A stretch of 64,000 nt of DNA from Balaenoptera acutorostrata (Eukaryota > Chordata > Mammalia > Artiodactyla > Balaenopteridae), in the NCBI RefSeq assembly GCF_949987535.1, contig NC_080081.1:69833603-69897602 (forward strand), read 5' to 3'. The notes beneath the pieces are model-generated. The model did no database searches. It was not told where the DNA came from and worked only from the letters and a program-made list of their open reading frames with translations. Below, in pieces: positions 38,640-51,564 of this stretch; position 1 is the first letter of the stretch; every line of letters begins with the position of its first letter. The position numbers and the translations under genes were made by a program.

Positions 38640-38735
38640 CGCAGCACTACAACCGGGGAAATTGAAAAAAGTATCAGGACCATGTCTTTGTGGCATCTGA
38701 TTAAGAACTGATAATAATTTTACTGCATGTCTTGG
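38640..38735 (-). CDS. NBEA: NBEA coding exon 4
   Basis: This exon has 96 bp, exactly 32 codons, between a CTTAG acceptor and a GTAAGTTTT donor. It reads from [16 protein letters not shown] to [10 protein letters not shown] (about residues 210-241). It closes the first armadillo-like segment and leads into the lectin-like domain. Both boundaries are phase 0, so it could be skipped without loss of frame. An old L1 ends only about 35 bp beyond its donor site. [10 protein letters not shown] and FPGCSAA identify it as NBEA rather than LRBA. Confidence 0.97.
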
Positions 38736-38981
38736 CTAAGGAAACAAGAAAAAGAAATGTCACTGTGCAAATTTAACAAAAATACCTAATATACCACCTT
38801 AACCACCAGAATGTTTTCTAACTTGAAAGAAAATTAATTTTAAATCATTTAATAAACTCTTTAAGAGGAACAATTTCCATTACAAATTCAAGTTTATAGC
38901 TCTCTAGAGACGAACTGTTGAACAGTATTAACAGTATTAATGCACTGATACTGAATACTTTTCCCTCTGACCACGGCTTAC
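38736..38981 (-). other. NBEA: NBEA intron 3
   Basis: This is a short GT-AG intron of 246 bp between exons 3 and 4. It is AT-rich with no repeat recognised. Confidence 0.93.
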
Positions 38982-39082
38982 CCAGATTCCACTTTCTCCT
39001 CGAAGCATGCTGAACAAAAGCTTCAACTCCTTGACAGTGATGCTGTAGCTGGCAAGAACCCCCAACATATCAACTAGAAGAT
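38982..39082 (-). CDS. NBEA: NBEA coding exon 3
   Basis: This 101-bp exon follows the acceptor CCTTTGAAG and ends at TGG before GTAAGCC. Two bases complete the Asp codon begun in exon 2, then come 33 codons starting [20 protein letters not shown] and ending RGESGIW (about residues 176-209). It continues the armadillo-like helical region of neurobeachin. [16 protein letters not shown] is the NBEA form; LRBA has a different series here. Only 246 bp separate it from exon 4, by far the shortest intron in the window. It ends in phase 0, so skipping exon 3 alone would shift the frame. Confidence 0.97.
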
Positions 39083-39370
39083 CTTCAAAGGAAAATAAAG
39101 TTATTCTGAACTCTAGTCATGAGCTGCCATCTGTCAAGGTAAATATACTTTTTGAAAGAGCAAAAGTTATCTTGTCATTTCTACATATATATGGATATGT
39201 ATTATAGCTAAATGTCCTCATGAATAGCCGTTCTAATTAACAATTTTTAATTCATCAGATAAGCAAAAAATTATATTTGAATTTTAGGATTTTTTTCCCA
39301 TCAGAATTACCATTTCAATTAAGTTCTCTTTGAAAAATTACATAAAATGGATTTTATAAATTCCCAGAAT

Positions 39371-39403
39371 ACACACACATGCGCACACACACACACACAC
39401 ACA
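39371..39403. repeat. CA microsatellite
   Basis: An (AC)n run with a TGCG interruption. Confidence 0.95.
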
Positions 39404-39564
39404 AATCTGCTATATGCTGGGAAAAGTAGGCAAAAAAATGCAACGGTACAATGATTTAACATTGTAAATTTGTTATTTTCAAATGAAAAAGCAATGGTTG
39501 ACCACATTTATTTTTAGAATTATCTACTCTTAATAAAATACATTCTTGAAATAGTCCTTGACCC

Positions 39565-39815
39565 ATTAACAACAATTTTGGGCACTCACTCCTTGCCTGG
39601 CATTATTCCAAGTGGTTTACATGCATTAACTTCACAAATCCTCATAACAAGCCTATGAGGTAAGTATTATTATTATCCCCTTCTAAAAATGAGGAAAGTG
39701 AAGCATAGATAACTTAATCACACTGCCCAAGAACGCACTCTACTAAGTGGTAGAGTCAAAATTCAAACCTAGGCAGTATGGCTCCAGAGCCCTCACTCTT
39801 ACTTACTAGTCTCTA
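39565..39815 (-). mobile_element. MIR SINE
   Basis: Almost complete antisense MIR: CATGCATTAACTTCACAAAT, GCCTATGAGGTAAGTATTAT, AGAGTCAAAATTCAAACCTA and GGCTCCAGAGCCC. Confidence 0.85.
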
Positions 39816-42582
39816 AATAGAAGTACCATTTGAACATCTGACTGGTGATATCCATTATGGTAATGTGTTTATGTTCACATAAGAGACACACCAGCTCACC
39901 AGATAATAAGAAAAAATTATACATTTAATCTCTTGTCTCTGATTACTTTCTCATCTCTAGACATTGTAATAGTACCTCTATCAATCATTTTTTGCAAGAA
40001 ATTAAACATCTAAATACTTATACTTCATTTTCTCAATTTCTAAAGTACATCCTAAGAATTAAAGATACTATACAAGTTATTACAATAAATACACATATAC
40101 ATTATAAACAATTTATCATCAATTAATAAAATAGGTTAGGTTAGGATAAGTTCAAATAATTATTGACATATACTATACATTATCCAATATCATAGATTAG
40201 TTAGCTGAACTTTGAGACTTTAAAAATATTTATTATGTATGTATTTCAAATTAGAAATTTAATATGGTTATTTTCATCAATAAAGAATTGACTTATTCTT
40301 ACTTAACACCATTATAAGTAAGCAATCTCTACGATAAACTTGTGACTGTGGATATGCCATTTTAAAGAGATATCTTTTAATGAAAGACCATTCATCATTC
40401 AAGTAATAAAAATGTTCATAGTTACTACATATTAGTCAGAATATCTGTTTCTAAGAAAAAATTCTAGATAAAAACCAAGCACTTTAAAATCCTAAGTTAA
40501 TATAAAGCATTTTTAAGCAATTAGCTGCAATGGCAAAACCTTCATAGAAGATTTCTTAAAGGTATGCCTACAAATACTATTTTAAAAGAATTCTATTTCC
40601 AAACCTTTATCTCATCTCCTATGTATGTGACAAAAAGTGATCTATTAAATTTGTATTTAATTACATAATTATTAAGATTTCTTATTTATTATACAGATAA
40701 GATAGCCAAGCACCTCAGTTTTTAATTTTATTATAAAATTTTAAAAGGTCTATAAAAAAGGTATTTTCTGTACAAGATTTTTAAAGGAGAAAAAATACTA
40801 AGACTATGAAATTCTCTTATCAATTTACTACAGATGTTTAACCACCTTCTAATATGATATCTTCATATTATTAAATGAAAAGACCCTCTTTGAACTTAGC
40901 ATGCTACAAAACACTCAGAGTGAAAACTGAGTAGTGTTTTTGGTGGTTACTGGTGCTTCATTAGTATGTTATCTAAATTTTAATTTCTCTACGGAAAAGT
41001 AAGGTAGAGGTATTTTTCTAACACTTATTCATCACTTAAAAAAGAAAAAGTGAAAAATTTGTGTTATCCACATTATCATTAATGAGAATAAAGGATAAGG
41101 GAATTAAGAAGCTTTGTATAACAGAAAATGTGAAAAGCTTTGCGGTACTATCACACTTACTATCAGCTTACTTCTCAGTGCTCATGAATTATGTACAGTA
41201 AGCTAGTATGTTTGTAATTGTGGCTCATTTTCTAAAGTGCATTCTATAAAGTGTACTTTATTTACAAAAAAAAAAAAGAAAGAAAAGAGAAAGAATTTTA
41301 AGGGCTTAAATCCAGATATGAGGATTCAAAGATCACATGATGTTCTATACAACATGTGTACATATAAGTTTATACAGATAAATTCCTGTTAATGCTAAAA
41401 TTTGCAGATGGTACCATATTTTCATCAAAAGGTGTGTTAATTTTGATTCTCATTTTTCATGAAGTTAACCATTAGTAACCAATATAGAAAATACTAAATC
41501 ATTCTAAATAGAGATAGATGCCACCTCGAAAGCAATTAGAAATGATTTTAATATACCCTGTAAGAAAAACAAAAATTTCAAAATATTGCTTAAATTTAAA
41601 AAGCACTGATCTTTACTCTTCATTCCATTTTTTCTTGTTTAATGTTTTGTTCTACTGATATTAAAATTAATTATGCATAGATCAAAATATTATAGAGGAT
41701 TTTCCGGTGTTGAACTATTTTTAAGGATCAGATATGGTCAGATATTGTGAGGAATTATACTAGCACTTTTAGAATTATGAAACCTTTTCATGTCAGAAGA
41801 AAGTTACACGGAAGATTCATGGCTTAAGAGAATCAACATTTCAAACTCCTTATTTTCTGGGAGTAACTGTTGCTCTGGGACCATCTTTCTGAAGTGCATC
41901 TAACCACAGAGGAGAATGGACTTGCCGGTGGGTAAAGGATTGACAGTGAAGAATTACAGATATCAAAATTATTATTTGAAATAACACATAACAAACACCA
42001 AATTATTATTTTTATCTTGAAATTTCATGCAAATAGTATGTTCTAATTAGCAATAGATCTGCATTTATTTTAATACAAAAGTTCCTCCAAAAAAATATCA
42101 AAGTAAAATCGACACTTCCAAAAACTACAGCCTGCTTGTCCGAAGGCTTTTAGCACCTCCTGTCATAGTACCATATATGCCAGACTGGAGAACATGGAGT
42201 TCAGAGAACTTTTAATAAAGTGCTAATTTTATAGAAATGTAGTATGTATTGTGATATTTTAGTTATATACAGGTTTAATTAAGTTCTACATAGAAAGGTA
42301 CTGTTCATTTTTCTGATAGATTTCATAGCACTTATTCCACATTACTGAGATTTTCTAAAACCTGGAAAACCAAAATAGTAATTATTTTTGTCTAATACAG
42401 AAGTCATCTTTCATTCTTCAGGTTTCCCCTTAACATAAAAGGCAAATTTCCCATACATTTCTACTTATCTATTTTAAAACAAGGTAGCTTCAACAAAACT
42501 ATATAACCTATAGAATATAAAGAGAAGCATATGAATCTTTATAAACATTTAAATTATACTTTCCTGTCAGATAATCCCATAC

Positions 42583-42814
42583 CTGCTATCATGTCATCTA
42601 CAGCACTCATTTTCAGCAATACTTGCTCAATTAGCCCAACTTCTGTACTAGTCTGTAAATTCCGAACACTTTTTCGTAGGATGGCTGTAAACATGCTCCA
42701 TATTTCTGCTTGACATGTGACATCACAGTGTTCCAAAAGCTCTGTCATGCATGTTATACTCTCAGCATCCTGGATAATAAAGTTCATCTCCAAGTCAAAT
42801 TCTCCACCAACCAG
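42583..42814 (-). CDS. NBEA: NBEA coding exon 2 (armadillo-like N-terminal segment)
   Basis: Exon of neurobeachin, a very large BEACH-domain scaffold that anchors protein kinase A and acts in membrane trafficking and synapse function in neurons. The 232-bp exon begins after a TTTTAG acceptor and ends before GTATGG. It encodes 77 codons plus one base, starting [12 protein letters not shown] and ending [10 protein letters not shown], about residues 99-175 of human NBEA (numbering from memory). This part belongs to the helical armadillo-like region before the lectin domain. The segments [10 protein letters not shown] and [10 protein letters not shown] match NBEA and not its paralogue LRBA. The last base G pairs with AT of the next exon to make Asp. 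Exon 1 with the start codon is not in the window. Confidence 0.97.
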
Positions 42815-43704
42815 CTAAAAATAAACAGAAAAAAAAATCACCAATGATAATGTGAGAGCTTACACATAACAACAAAACAAATATTTAGCTAGCAAGAAAG
42901 TATTAGCTACTCTAAAAAATTTCAAGTCTTCTAGCCTGAAACTAATTTTGATAAAAATTTCACTACAGATAAGTGAAAGGTGCTGTAAGAATTAAAACTA
43001 GCAAAGAGAAGTCTAATTTTTTTTTTCAATTTGAAAAGGTGATTTCAAATCTAGAAAAATAGAGTAAAATAGAGCAAATGACTAAGAGGTGGGATTCTGG
43101 ACAAATTCCCTTAAAAAGGTTTCGGCTTTGAAAAGTGAAAAATACTAGAAGATGCAGAGATCACTAAGGATAAATTTTAAGACATGAAAATTCATTTTCT
43201 TTTATACTACTAGACTGACAAATAAAATAGATGGAACTGAAAAAGAATAGGTGGGTCTAATCTCCATGTATAGAATATGAAGAAACATGAAACTATATTA
43301 GCAAACTTACAGTAAATGTTGAAATAACAGAATTAATGTTAAAAATGCTTACAAGAGAAATATGTAATATCTAGTAGTATTTTTTTAAAAAAACATGTGA
43401 ACTGGGAAAGAAAGCTGATTTAATGGCAGCATATTTGACTTGTGGCATTATGCCAAGTGAGTCAAAAGTAGTACTGCTCCTCCCAAATGCTACTTTACTA
43501 CAGCAATAGACAAATACACATGGAATAAAAGATACAATGATACTCCTATTCTCTATTGATCAAATCTCACATGAATTAGTTTATTCAGTAATAAGTACTA
43601 TTCTTAAGGAAGAACATTAACAAACTGGATATCTTTTTGATCTAGAGAATGGAAAATTTAGGCAGAAAATAATAGCCATATACAAAATGTGTGACAAATG
43701 TGAA

Positions 43705-43850
43705 GTCATTCATTCAACAAATATTTTATTTATTAAAGACTAGAACTTACTGTTCTAAGAACTCGAAATATATCTGTGGACAAGAAAAAGTCCATGCAGT
43801 AACAGTGCTAAATTCTAGAAATAAAGATCTATATATGTATTTACGTATGT
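43705..43850 (-). mobile_element. L2 3' end
   Basis: Antisense terminus starting GTCATTCATTCAACAAATAT, then GGACAAGAAAAAGTCCATGC. Confidence 0.65.
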
Positions 43851-44094
43851 TCTACTTTAGTCCAAAAAAGGTTGCATTTGGCTTATAAATTACATAAAGT
43901 ATAAAAGACATAAATAGTGAGTAGTTGAGAAAGAGAAAGCGAAGGAAAATAAAATTAGGCTCAGACAGGGGCTAGAGAGTAGATTCAAGAAGTCAAATTA
44001 ATTTTCCATCAATGAAAGGTGTTCATTAATATGGATGGATGAGCACATTGTATAATATAAATTTGAAAATAATGGTAATAATAATACCACCACC

Positions 44095-44175
44095 TAACCT
44101 CACATGCCATTTAGTATTATTCTAAGTGCTTTACATATAGTAAATAACTTAATTCTCACAGCAACTAATGACAAA
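44095..44175 (-). mobile_element. MIR fragment
   Basis: Short antisense MIR core: TCTAAGTGCTTTACATATAG and CTTAATTCTCACAGCAA. Confidence 0.55.
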
Positions 44176-44434
44176 GAAGCGAATATTTTAAAAGTCTTCT
44201 AGAATTTAAGAATTTAAAAACAAAATATTCTCAAATTGTAAAATATTATACTCTGTATATATATTTTCTCTGTAACAGCTCCAAAATTCAACTTTATAAG
44301 AAACTAGCCCTTATGCTAACTTCCGACCTTTTACTGACCTAGATATTCTCTCTGGTTAAAGGTTGGTTTTACTTCTATGTGTGAAACGACTTCAACTCCT
44401 CCTACTATTTCTGGTTTATTAACAAAAATAGCTA

Positions 44435-44665
44435 TGAGAATGGTTAAGAGATTGGCTCTGAATTCAGACTTCCTGGATTCTGATTTTAGCTGCACCACTC
44501 ACTTTAATGACGCTACTTCTCTAAGCCTGTCACTTCATCTACAATATGGGAATAAAAGTTCCTATCTAATAAGGTTGTTGTAAAGATTAAATAAATAAAG
44601 TAATTGGGTTATAAGCACTTAGTAACAAAGTCAGGCATATAGTTAGCATTCAGTTAAGGAGTTAA
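44435..44665 (+). mobile_element. MIR SINE
   Basis: Sense MIR: ATGGTTAAGAGATTGGCTCT, CTGCACCACTCACTTTAATG, AATAAGGTTGTTGTAAAGAT and TCAGGCATATAGTTAGCATT. Confidence 0.85.
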
Positions 44666-45629
44666 CGTTAGCTATTACCAGTTCTCTTACCCCAACTTTG
44701 AGCTAAAAATTGTAGTCATCTGATCACATACATATAAAGTACCATGAAACAGCCAGTGTAAACCTTATGTTTCCAGGAAAAGCTAAATTATTGTAGATCG
44801 TGCACTCTCTTACATATTAACTTGTAGATCTAGCAAAACCAACTCAAGCATCATTTTCACCGTGCCATGGTCTCACCAAGACTTGCTTACTTTTTCATAT
44901 TTATATATCCAATTGACTTGGGTCACTACTGTGAAACTTGTAAACCCATGATTAGTAACTTAGAAGAGGTTCTCCAGAAGTGAACCACAGAGAAATAAAC
45001 AGGTCTGAAAAACAATTGACAACTTACTGACTGAACTAAAAGAAGTAGATACCAAAGTTTAAGTCTATAAGACTCAGAATAAATCTCTGTAAGAATTAGT
45101 ATACACTAAAATGGGAGAACACTGAAGAATTTTTTAGACTAATCTCCTTAATGAGTTGTAAATGCTTAAGTAAAATCTGGTCTACCCAAGAACCATTATC
45201 AAATGTGTAAATAACAGAAAGGGGCTCAGTGGTAACAAAAAATAGTCTGCTTTTAAAGGAATTAACAATTATAATGTGTAATTCTAACAATCAAGCTATT
45301 ATGTGAAGCCTAAGGCTCTATCTTTCACAGTTAAAAAAACAATGCCCCTTTCTATACATCATTTAATTACAAAAGAGCACAGTTATGGCTCCCTGATTTC
45401 ACTGCCAGAAGCTGTAAAAATATTTATTACAAATGTTATAACAGAGTGGACCTATGTTTTTGGACGGTCTTTCTAACCCCTATTATAATTTTTAACACAT
45501 TAGTGTTAAGGAGGCTAACTGCTTACAGAACTATCATTCCAAGATTAGGGAAATATTTATTCCTCACTTGTAATGAACAGTTCAATATTTATCAACTAAA
45601 GCATAGAAGAAAAAGTAGAAACAGTCAGT

Positions 45630-45775
45630 CTTTATTATTTAAACAATTCTCTAACAACCCTATGAGGAAAAGGCATAGTTGTCTTCAGAGAAGGAAACTG
45701 AAGATAAATGAGGTTAAGCAACATAACCAAAGTCACACATGAGCAAGTGGCAGATCCAGGATTCTAATCTAGACT
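45630..45775 (-). mobile_element. MIR SINE fragment
   Basis: Antisense MIR: AACAACCCTATGAGGAAAAG, GGAAACTGAAGATAAATGAG and GTGGCAGATCCAGGATTCTA. Confidence 0.75.
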
Positions 45776-46649
45776 AGAAAATGTACCGAAACAACTTGCT
45801 ATGAAGTCAAGAGTGTAAACTTAAAAAATAGAGATGGGACGTGTCATAGTAGCTCTATGAAGAAATTAGTGCTTTGAGAACAGTGTATGGGTAAAATGAG
45901 GAAAGACAAAATGATTTCTGTGGGTAAGAAATGAAACATCAAGAGGTAGTAAATCACAATAAAGAAAAACAACCAATTTATTTAAAGTTATTTAAATAAA
46001 TTATTTCAGTAAGAATGTCTAAGACTTTGAAGGCTCAATTACAGGAAAATTAGCAATAAACACTAAAAAAGAAAACTCACAGGAAAACATTTTAAAAAAC
46101 AAAGAAAGTGACATGACAGGCTAGAAAGCTAAACCAAAAAAAACAAAACAAAACCTAAAATCACTGTTACCATAGTACAAATGAGATTTATAAATCAATT
46201 GAGACTTCCTGTAAATCTGAATGTGTCAATATGACACTCTATTTGCACAGTTAAGGGTTTTCTTTTCCTCCAGGCCTTCTCCTTAAAATTCTAAAAGGTA
46301 CTGGCATTCAAGAAAAGCGGTCCACAAGGGCCCTTCCTACTCAAGAATCTGTCATAAGTGAATAAAATAAATATAGGTGAGCCTTTTTAATGAACTAAGT
46401 TTTATTTACATAAAAGCATAAAAATTACTGGATAAAAATTTAGAATATAAATGTATTATCTTCTGAAAGTACTAAGGTTTATAATTACTAGCAATTTAAG
46501 TATCTTTTATTTTTTAAGTACAGAGTTTTAAATATCTTTATTTTGAAATCTTAGATTATTAGTTAGGATTACATGGAATAATTCAGTGTACATTAGACTA
46601 AATCAAACTGGATAATTATCAACCAGTTGGATTTCTTTGCAAATCTTTG

Positions 46650-47115
46650 CAAATCCGTGGATAAACTCTAAACTAGATAACATTGCTTATAAAGCCCCAG
46701 TTCAACACCCCACATTCAGCTTCCTCTACTTTCCATTCCCTAGCTACTGTCATAAAAAACATTTCCACAATGCCATCTCTCACTTCATCTAAAACTCTTT
46801 ATAATGTTACTCCCTATGCATGAAATAGGGTTCTCTCCCAACCCCTAATTTTAACTTCCATTAAACCTCCAAATATCAGTTTAGATACCACTTAATCCAG
46901 AAAGTCTTCCTAGTAACTACAAACACTGCCTTTCTCTGAACTCGCATTACAACCCATCCACATCACAGCAATCATTTCAGAATATCCTAGATGTTTACAG
47001 ATTTCTTTCCATCCCCCACTTTACAGTAAGCTTTGTAAGGGTAAGGACCATTTCTAACTATCAACCATATCTACGCCACTAGCACACTGACAAACCCATG
47101 CAAATTATTCAATAT
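46650..47115 (+). mobile_element. L2 3' region
   Basis: L2 order is seen in AAAGTCTTCCTAGTAACTAC, CTTTGTAAGGGTAAGGACCA and CACTAGCACACTGACA. Confidence 0.65.
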
Positions 47116-47549
47116 TTAACACAGAATGGGAAGATGGCAGGATGAGAGGACAGAAGAGAGGTAAGTAGGCTGGCAGGAGGGCTTCACAAATTCATGGTCC
47201 ATCATCAGGTTGTAAGCCAAAGACTTTCTACCATACTCTACTTTTCTCTTTTAGCAATGAATTGCTCTTAATGCCATATAACTTTTTTAAAGTTCCAGAG
47301 ATGACCACAAAGCCAAAGAAAATGTTTCCTCATTCCTGTTTATACCCCTTGGTTGCGTTATTTTTTTCTTCTATTACCACTTAAAAAATATGTAAGGTTT
47401 CACAGGTAAAATTTGGGAGACATGTTATTGTCTAAGTAAGGGACTAAGTACACTACACACAATTTTTAGTTGTTAAAATCAGGCTTAAATATATTTCCAC
47501 TTCCAGTTTCTAACTATTTTCAAGTGAAATCAATTACAATATCTTCCTT

Positions 47550-48640
47550 TGAAAAAGAATGGGAGTGATGTCACCAAAAAACACCAGAGTGGGCAGCTAT
47601 GTCCTCCCTAAAAAACTAATGATCTAGCAAAAGCTGGCAGAATAAACTTCTGAAGATTTCTGGAATCAAGTCAAAAATGTACAACAACCAAGGGAAGACT
47701 TGGTGAGGAAGAAGCGACTGTTTTGTGGGGCACGTCCCACCTTCAATCCCTCAGATTGGCAACAGTCATGAGGACGCTAGCCTGCACTGGTGGTGAGGGC
47801 TGCTGGTTCCAAAGGAAGCACTAGGGACCTTATTCTCAAAGAATTGTAGTTGTAGGTCTGAACCTGTCTGGCAGCTCCCTCAAGCATAGACACAAAGAAT
47901 TTTCTTTGCTTCACTCAACTCAGAACGTCCCTAGAGCTAGAACACTTCTGCTGAAAGCATTTAAAGGCACATGTATTAGCTGCAGCACCTGGGGCAAGCC
48001 AACACTTGGGGCAAGCAGTAGACAGACCTGGAAGCCTGGGAAGGAAGACGTGGGGAAAGGAGATAAATGTGGGTATAAGGTCTTTCAAAAGCTCTCATGT
48101 ATACTGGGTAATCCAGAAAGCCACATGTATGCCCAGGGCAGGTCGCACATTCAGAAAAGGCCTACAAAGTCCCTAAGCTTTCATTTGTAGCTGACCTTTA
48201 GGCTCTACACAAGTAGGAAGTAAAAGCTAAAGTAGAGATGTAAACAGCCTGACCAAACACTGAAGAAGTCTCCAGCACAGAGCAAAAGATGGGGAAGAGC
48301 ATTTTCTTTTCCTTTTTTTCCTTTCCTTGGCTCCAGGCATTTAAGGTAACTCTGTCAAAACATCAGCTGCCCATCAAACTACGAGAACAAAGCCTTCAAT
48401 GGCCAAAAGTGGCAGAGAATACAGATCTTATACAGAATACAGAATATAATTTAGAAAAGCTACTAAGCAAACAGCAATAACAACACACAATAGCAACTAC
48501 AAACTCAAGAGTAGGGAAAAGAACAGAATTTCCAGAGTTTCCACATTACAATATTCAGAATGTCCAAATTTCAACAAAAAATTATGAGACACACAAAGAA
48601 ACAAGAAAGAATGGCCCATCAAAAGAAAAAAATAATTTTG
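47550..48640 (+). mobile_element. L1 5' region remnant
   Basis: Matches the old L1 5' UTR pattern: GACCTGGAAGCCTGGGAAGG, ATTTCAACAAAAAATTATGA and GAAACAAGAAAGAATGGCCC. The open frames in it (47906-48190, 48289-48480) have no support as genes. Confidence 0.65.
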
Positions 48641-48889
48641 TGTTCAAAATTTGATAACTGCTTTTGTCTTATCTCCTTCCTCTATTCTGTCTTCCAGCTT
48701 ATGTTTTGCTTTCTATTAGTACACAGATGTCTTCTACTGTTAGCCAATCAAATTACTTTTAGAAGCAGATACAATCTAATTATGAAGCTCTTGAATTATT
48801 AATTTCTAAACAGATCTTCAATATAAAGCTATAACTGTGTGTAATTTTACAAAGAAACAAAAGTGAAAACATGATTAAGAACCACCATT

Positions 48890-49050
48890 TTGTGAACATT
48901 AATTATATGTTGCATAATTTATGCATATAGCCTCATTTAATTCTCATAACTCTGGGAGATGAGTAACTCAAACAAGGAAATTGAGATTAGCATAAGTTAA
49001 GTAACCTGCCCAAGGTCCCTAAGCTAGTGTCAGCATCAGAATTTGTCTTG
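48890..49050 (-). mobile_element. MIR SINE remnant
   Basis: Antisense MIR: TTTAATTCTCATAACTCTGG, AAGTTAAGTAACCTGCCCAA and GTCCCTAAGCTAGT. Confidence 0.7.
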
Positions 49051-50104
49051 TCAATATCATAAAGAATTAAGAAGTGCATCATTACCAGAGAGATCACCCA
49101 CAAGACATAAATATGTACTGCCACTAGTCGTCTAACCTTCAAAATCTGATGTTAAACATTAGCATATGTAATAAATGACTTTTAGATAAGTGTTCAGTAA
49201 ATAACAGGAAAACTTTATAATTTGGACATGAACATAATAAAAGTTAATGAACCTAAACTCAGCCAACAAACCAAGGCAAGAAAAATAGAGAATTACTTGT
49301 TTTTTTCCTATTTCTTTCACACAAGTCCTCTCTACAAGTAATTTATATTGACAATCTTTCTGTGGTATAGGAATAACTATACCCAAGAGTATAACAAATG
49401 CTGCTGTAAATAGCATCCATAAAAACTCTAGGGAAGGGAGAAGGAAACAAAGGGAATAACTGTCATACAATAAGTGCCTTCTTTAAAATATATTTTAAAC
49501 AACTTGCACTTTATCAAAAGCAAGTATAACCATCTTTATAATTGCTTTATATGATTATACCAAACATATATGACAAATCCACCTGGCTACTAGGAGCCAA
49601 TTGACATTTGAAGGAAAACTAAATGTGTTAATTGCCAAACCACTATATGCTTTTAAATTCTAACTCCTAGCCTAACAATGAAAACTCTATTTCATAAATA
49701 AAAACAAAGTAGAAACTTCTGCAGACAAATGAAAGCTGAGAGAATTTGCTGCCCACAGACTTTTACCATAAGAAATGTTAAAGTAAGTTCTTCCAGCAGA
49801 AGGAAAATGATACCAGCTGGAAATTTGAAATGACACAAAAAAATTGAAGAGTGCCAAAATCAAGACTGTTGTTAAGTGCAAAAGACTGTTTTATCTCATT
49901 TTGAAAATTCTTTAAAAGATAACTATCTAAAGCAAAAATAACAATGCATTAAGGGATTTATAACACATATGAAAGTAAAACCAATGACAGCAAGATCACA
50001 GAGGACAAGAAAGGAGAAATATAAGTATACTTCTAAAAGATTCTTCACCTATACTTGAAGTAGTATATTATTTGAAGGTAGAGAGTAAGTTAATGCATAT
50101 TGTA

Positions 50105-50575
50105 AACTCTAGAGAAAACACTGAACATAAAAAGGAAACAAATGCTAAAGATCTTAACAGACACCTTACTGAAGAAGATATACACATGGCAAAGAAGCAT
50201 ATAAGAAGATGCTCCACATCCTACGTCACTGGAGAAATGCAAATTAAAGCAAGAATGAGATACCACTACACACCTATTAGAATGGCCAAAACCTAGAACA
50301 CTGATAACATCAAGTGCTGATGAGGATATGGAGCAACAGAAACTCTCATTGTTTGCTGGTGGGAATGAAAATAATGCAGCCACTTTGGAAGACAGTTTGG
50401 TGGTTTCTTACAAAATTAAACATACTTTTACCATACAATCCAGCAACTGTGCTCCTTAGTATATAATACTCAAAGGAGCAAAAAACGTATGTCCACACAG
50501 ATTTTGTCCACAAAAATCTGCACACAGATGTTTATAGCAGCTCAATTCATAACTGCCAAAACTGGAAAGCACCTT
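50105..50575 (+). mobile_element. L1 ORF2 3' part
   Basis: Late ORF2 and 3' motifs: GAATGAGATACCACTACACA, TGGTGGGAATGAAAATAATG, TTTGGAAGACAGTTTGGTGG and ATGTTTATAGCAGCTCAATT. Confidence 0.85.
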
Positions 50576-51252
50576 CACAATTTCCTTCCCATGGAAACGG
50601 CATAGAATCTATATAATGTACGGGAAATTAAAACAATGCAAGAAAAAGTTTTAACTAAACCTAGAGTTGACTTTCAGCTACAACAGAATGCATATATATA
50701 TAACATGAAACACACCCCTCAAAACTTCAACTTCTTGGAAAAAGACTATCATCCATTCTGCAACACATCATGAATTTAAAAACAAAAAAACAAAAACTAA
50801 AAAAAACTAAAAACTATCTCCCTAAAATAAAATTAATTACTCTCTTGGCTCAGTCATAAACACTTGATGCCTTCACATTACCTGTGACTCTTCTGCTATT
50901 TTCATGTCAAGCCCTAGTATTTCTTTCTTACTCATATCTCAGACTCAGACCTTTTTCATTTTTCCTAGCTCCCACACCAAGCAGTTTCAAAATTGCTTTG
51001 TTGCCTCCTCACAGTATCTTCCTACCTCAAGTTACCACTAAATACCACCGCCAAATTCATCCTTCTACAACAGCACTTAGATCATAATAAACAGTTTCTC
51101 TACCACCTTTTTACTGAATGAATTTTTATTTATTTAATATTTGAATATCTAAATTACCTGAGTTATCTGAATTTATTATTTGAAATCCTTCTCACAGGAA
51201 TACTGATGAGGACCGAACTGGTAAGATGGAAGAGAGCTAGATCCCTACTTTT

Positions 51253-51564
51253 TTTTTTTTTTTTTTGGCTGCACTGGGTCTTCATTGCTGAGCGTGGGCT
51301 TTCTCTAGTTGCGGCAAGCGGGGGCCACTCTTCGTTGCGGTGCGTGGGCTTCTCGTTGTGGTGGCTTATCTTGTTGCGGAGCATGGGCTCTAGGCACGTG
51401 GGCTTCAGCAGCTGTGGCTCTCGGGCTCTAGAGCGTGGGCTCAGTAGTTGTGGTGCATGGGCTTAGTTGCTCCGAGGCATGTGGGATCTTCCTGGACCAG
51501 GGATCAAACCCCTGTCCCCTGAATTGGCAGGCGAACTCTTAACCACTGCGCCACCAGGGAAGTC
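51253..51564 (-). mobile_element. CHR-type SINE
   Basis: Complete minus-strand copy with a poly-A tail, seen as poly-T on the plus strand. It is flanked by an about 16-bp target duplication beginning CTAGATCCCT (51237 and 51565) with one mismatch. Confidence 0.94.

Larger units (their letters stand above)
39083..42582 (-). other. NBEA: NBEA intron 2
   Basis: This is a GT-AG intron of 3500 bp. It contains a CA microsatellite and a MIR copy near its 3' end (39371-39815). From about 39820 to 42580 it is very AT-rich with no interspersed repeat that I recognise. Confidence 0.9.

Noticed and set aside
19189..42814. Assignment of the exons to LRBA, the paralogue of NBEA
   Set aside because: Exons 2, 3, 6 and 7 have the NBEA forms ([39 protein letters not shown]) at positions where LRBA differs.
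47906..48190. 94-codon open frame with apparently normal codon mix
   Set aside because: It lies in L1 5' region sequence; it has no splice or homology support.
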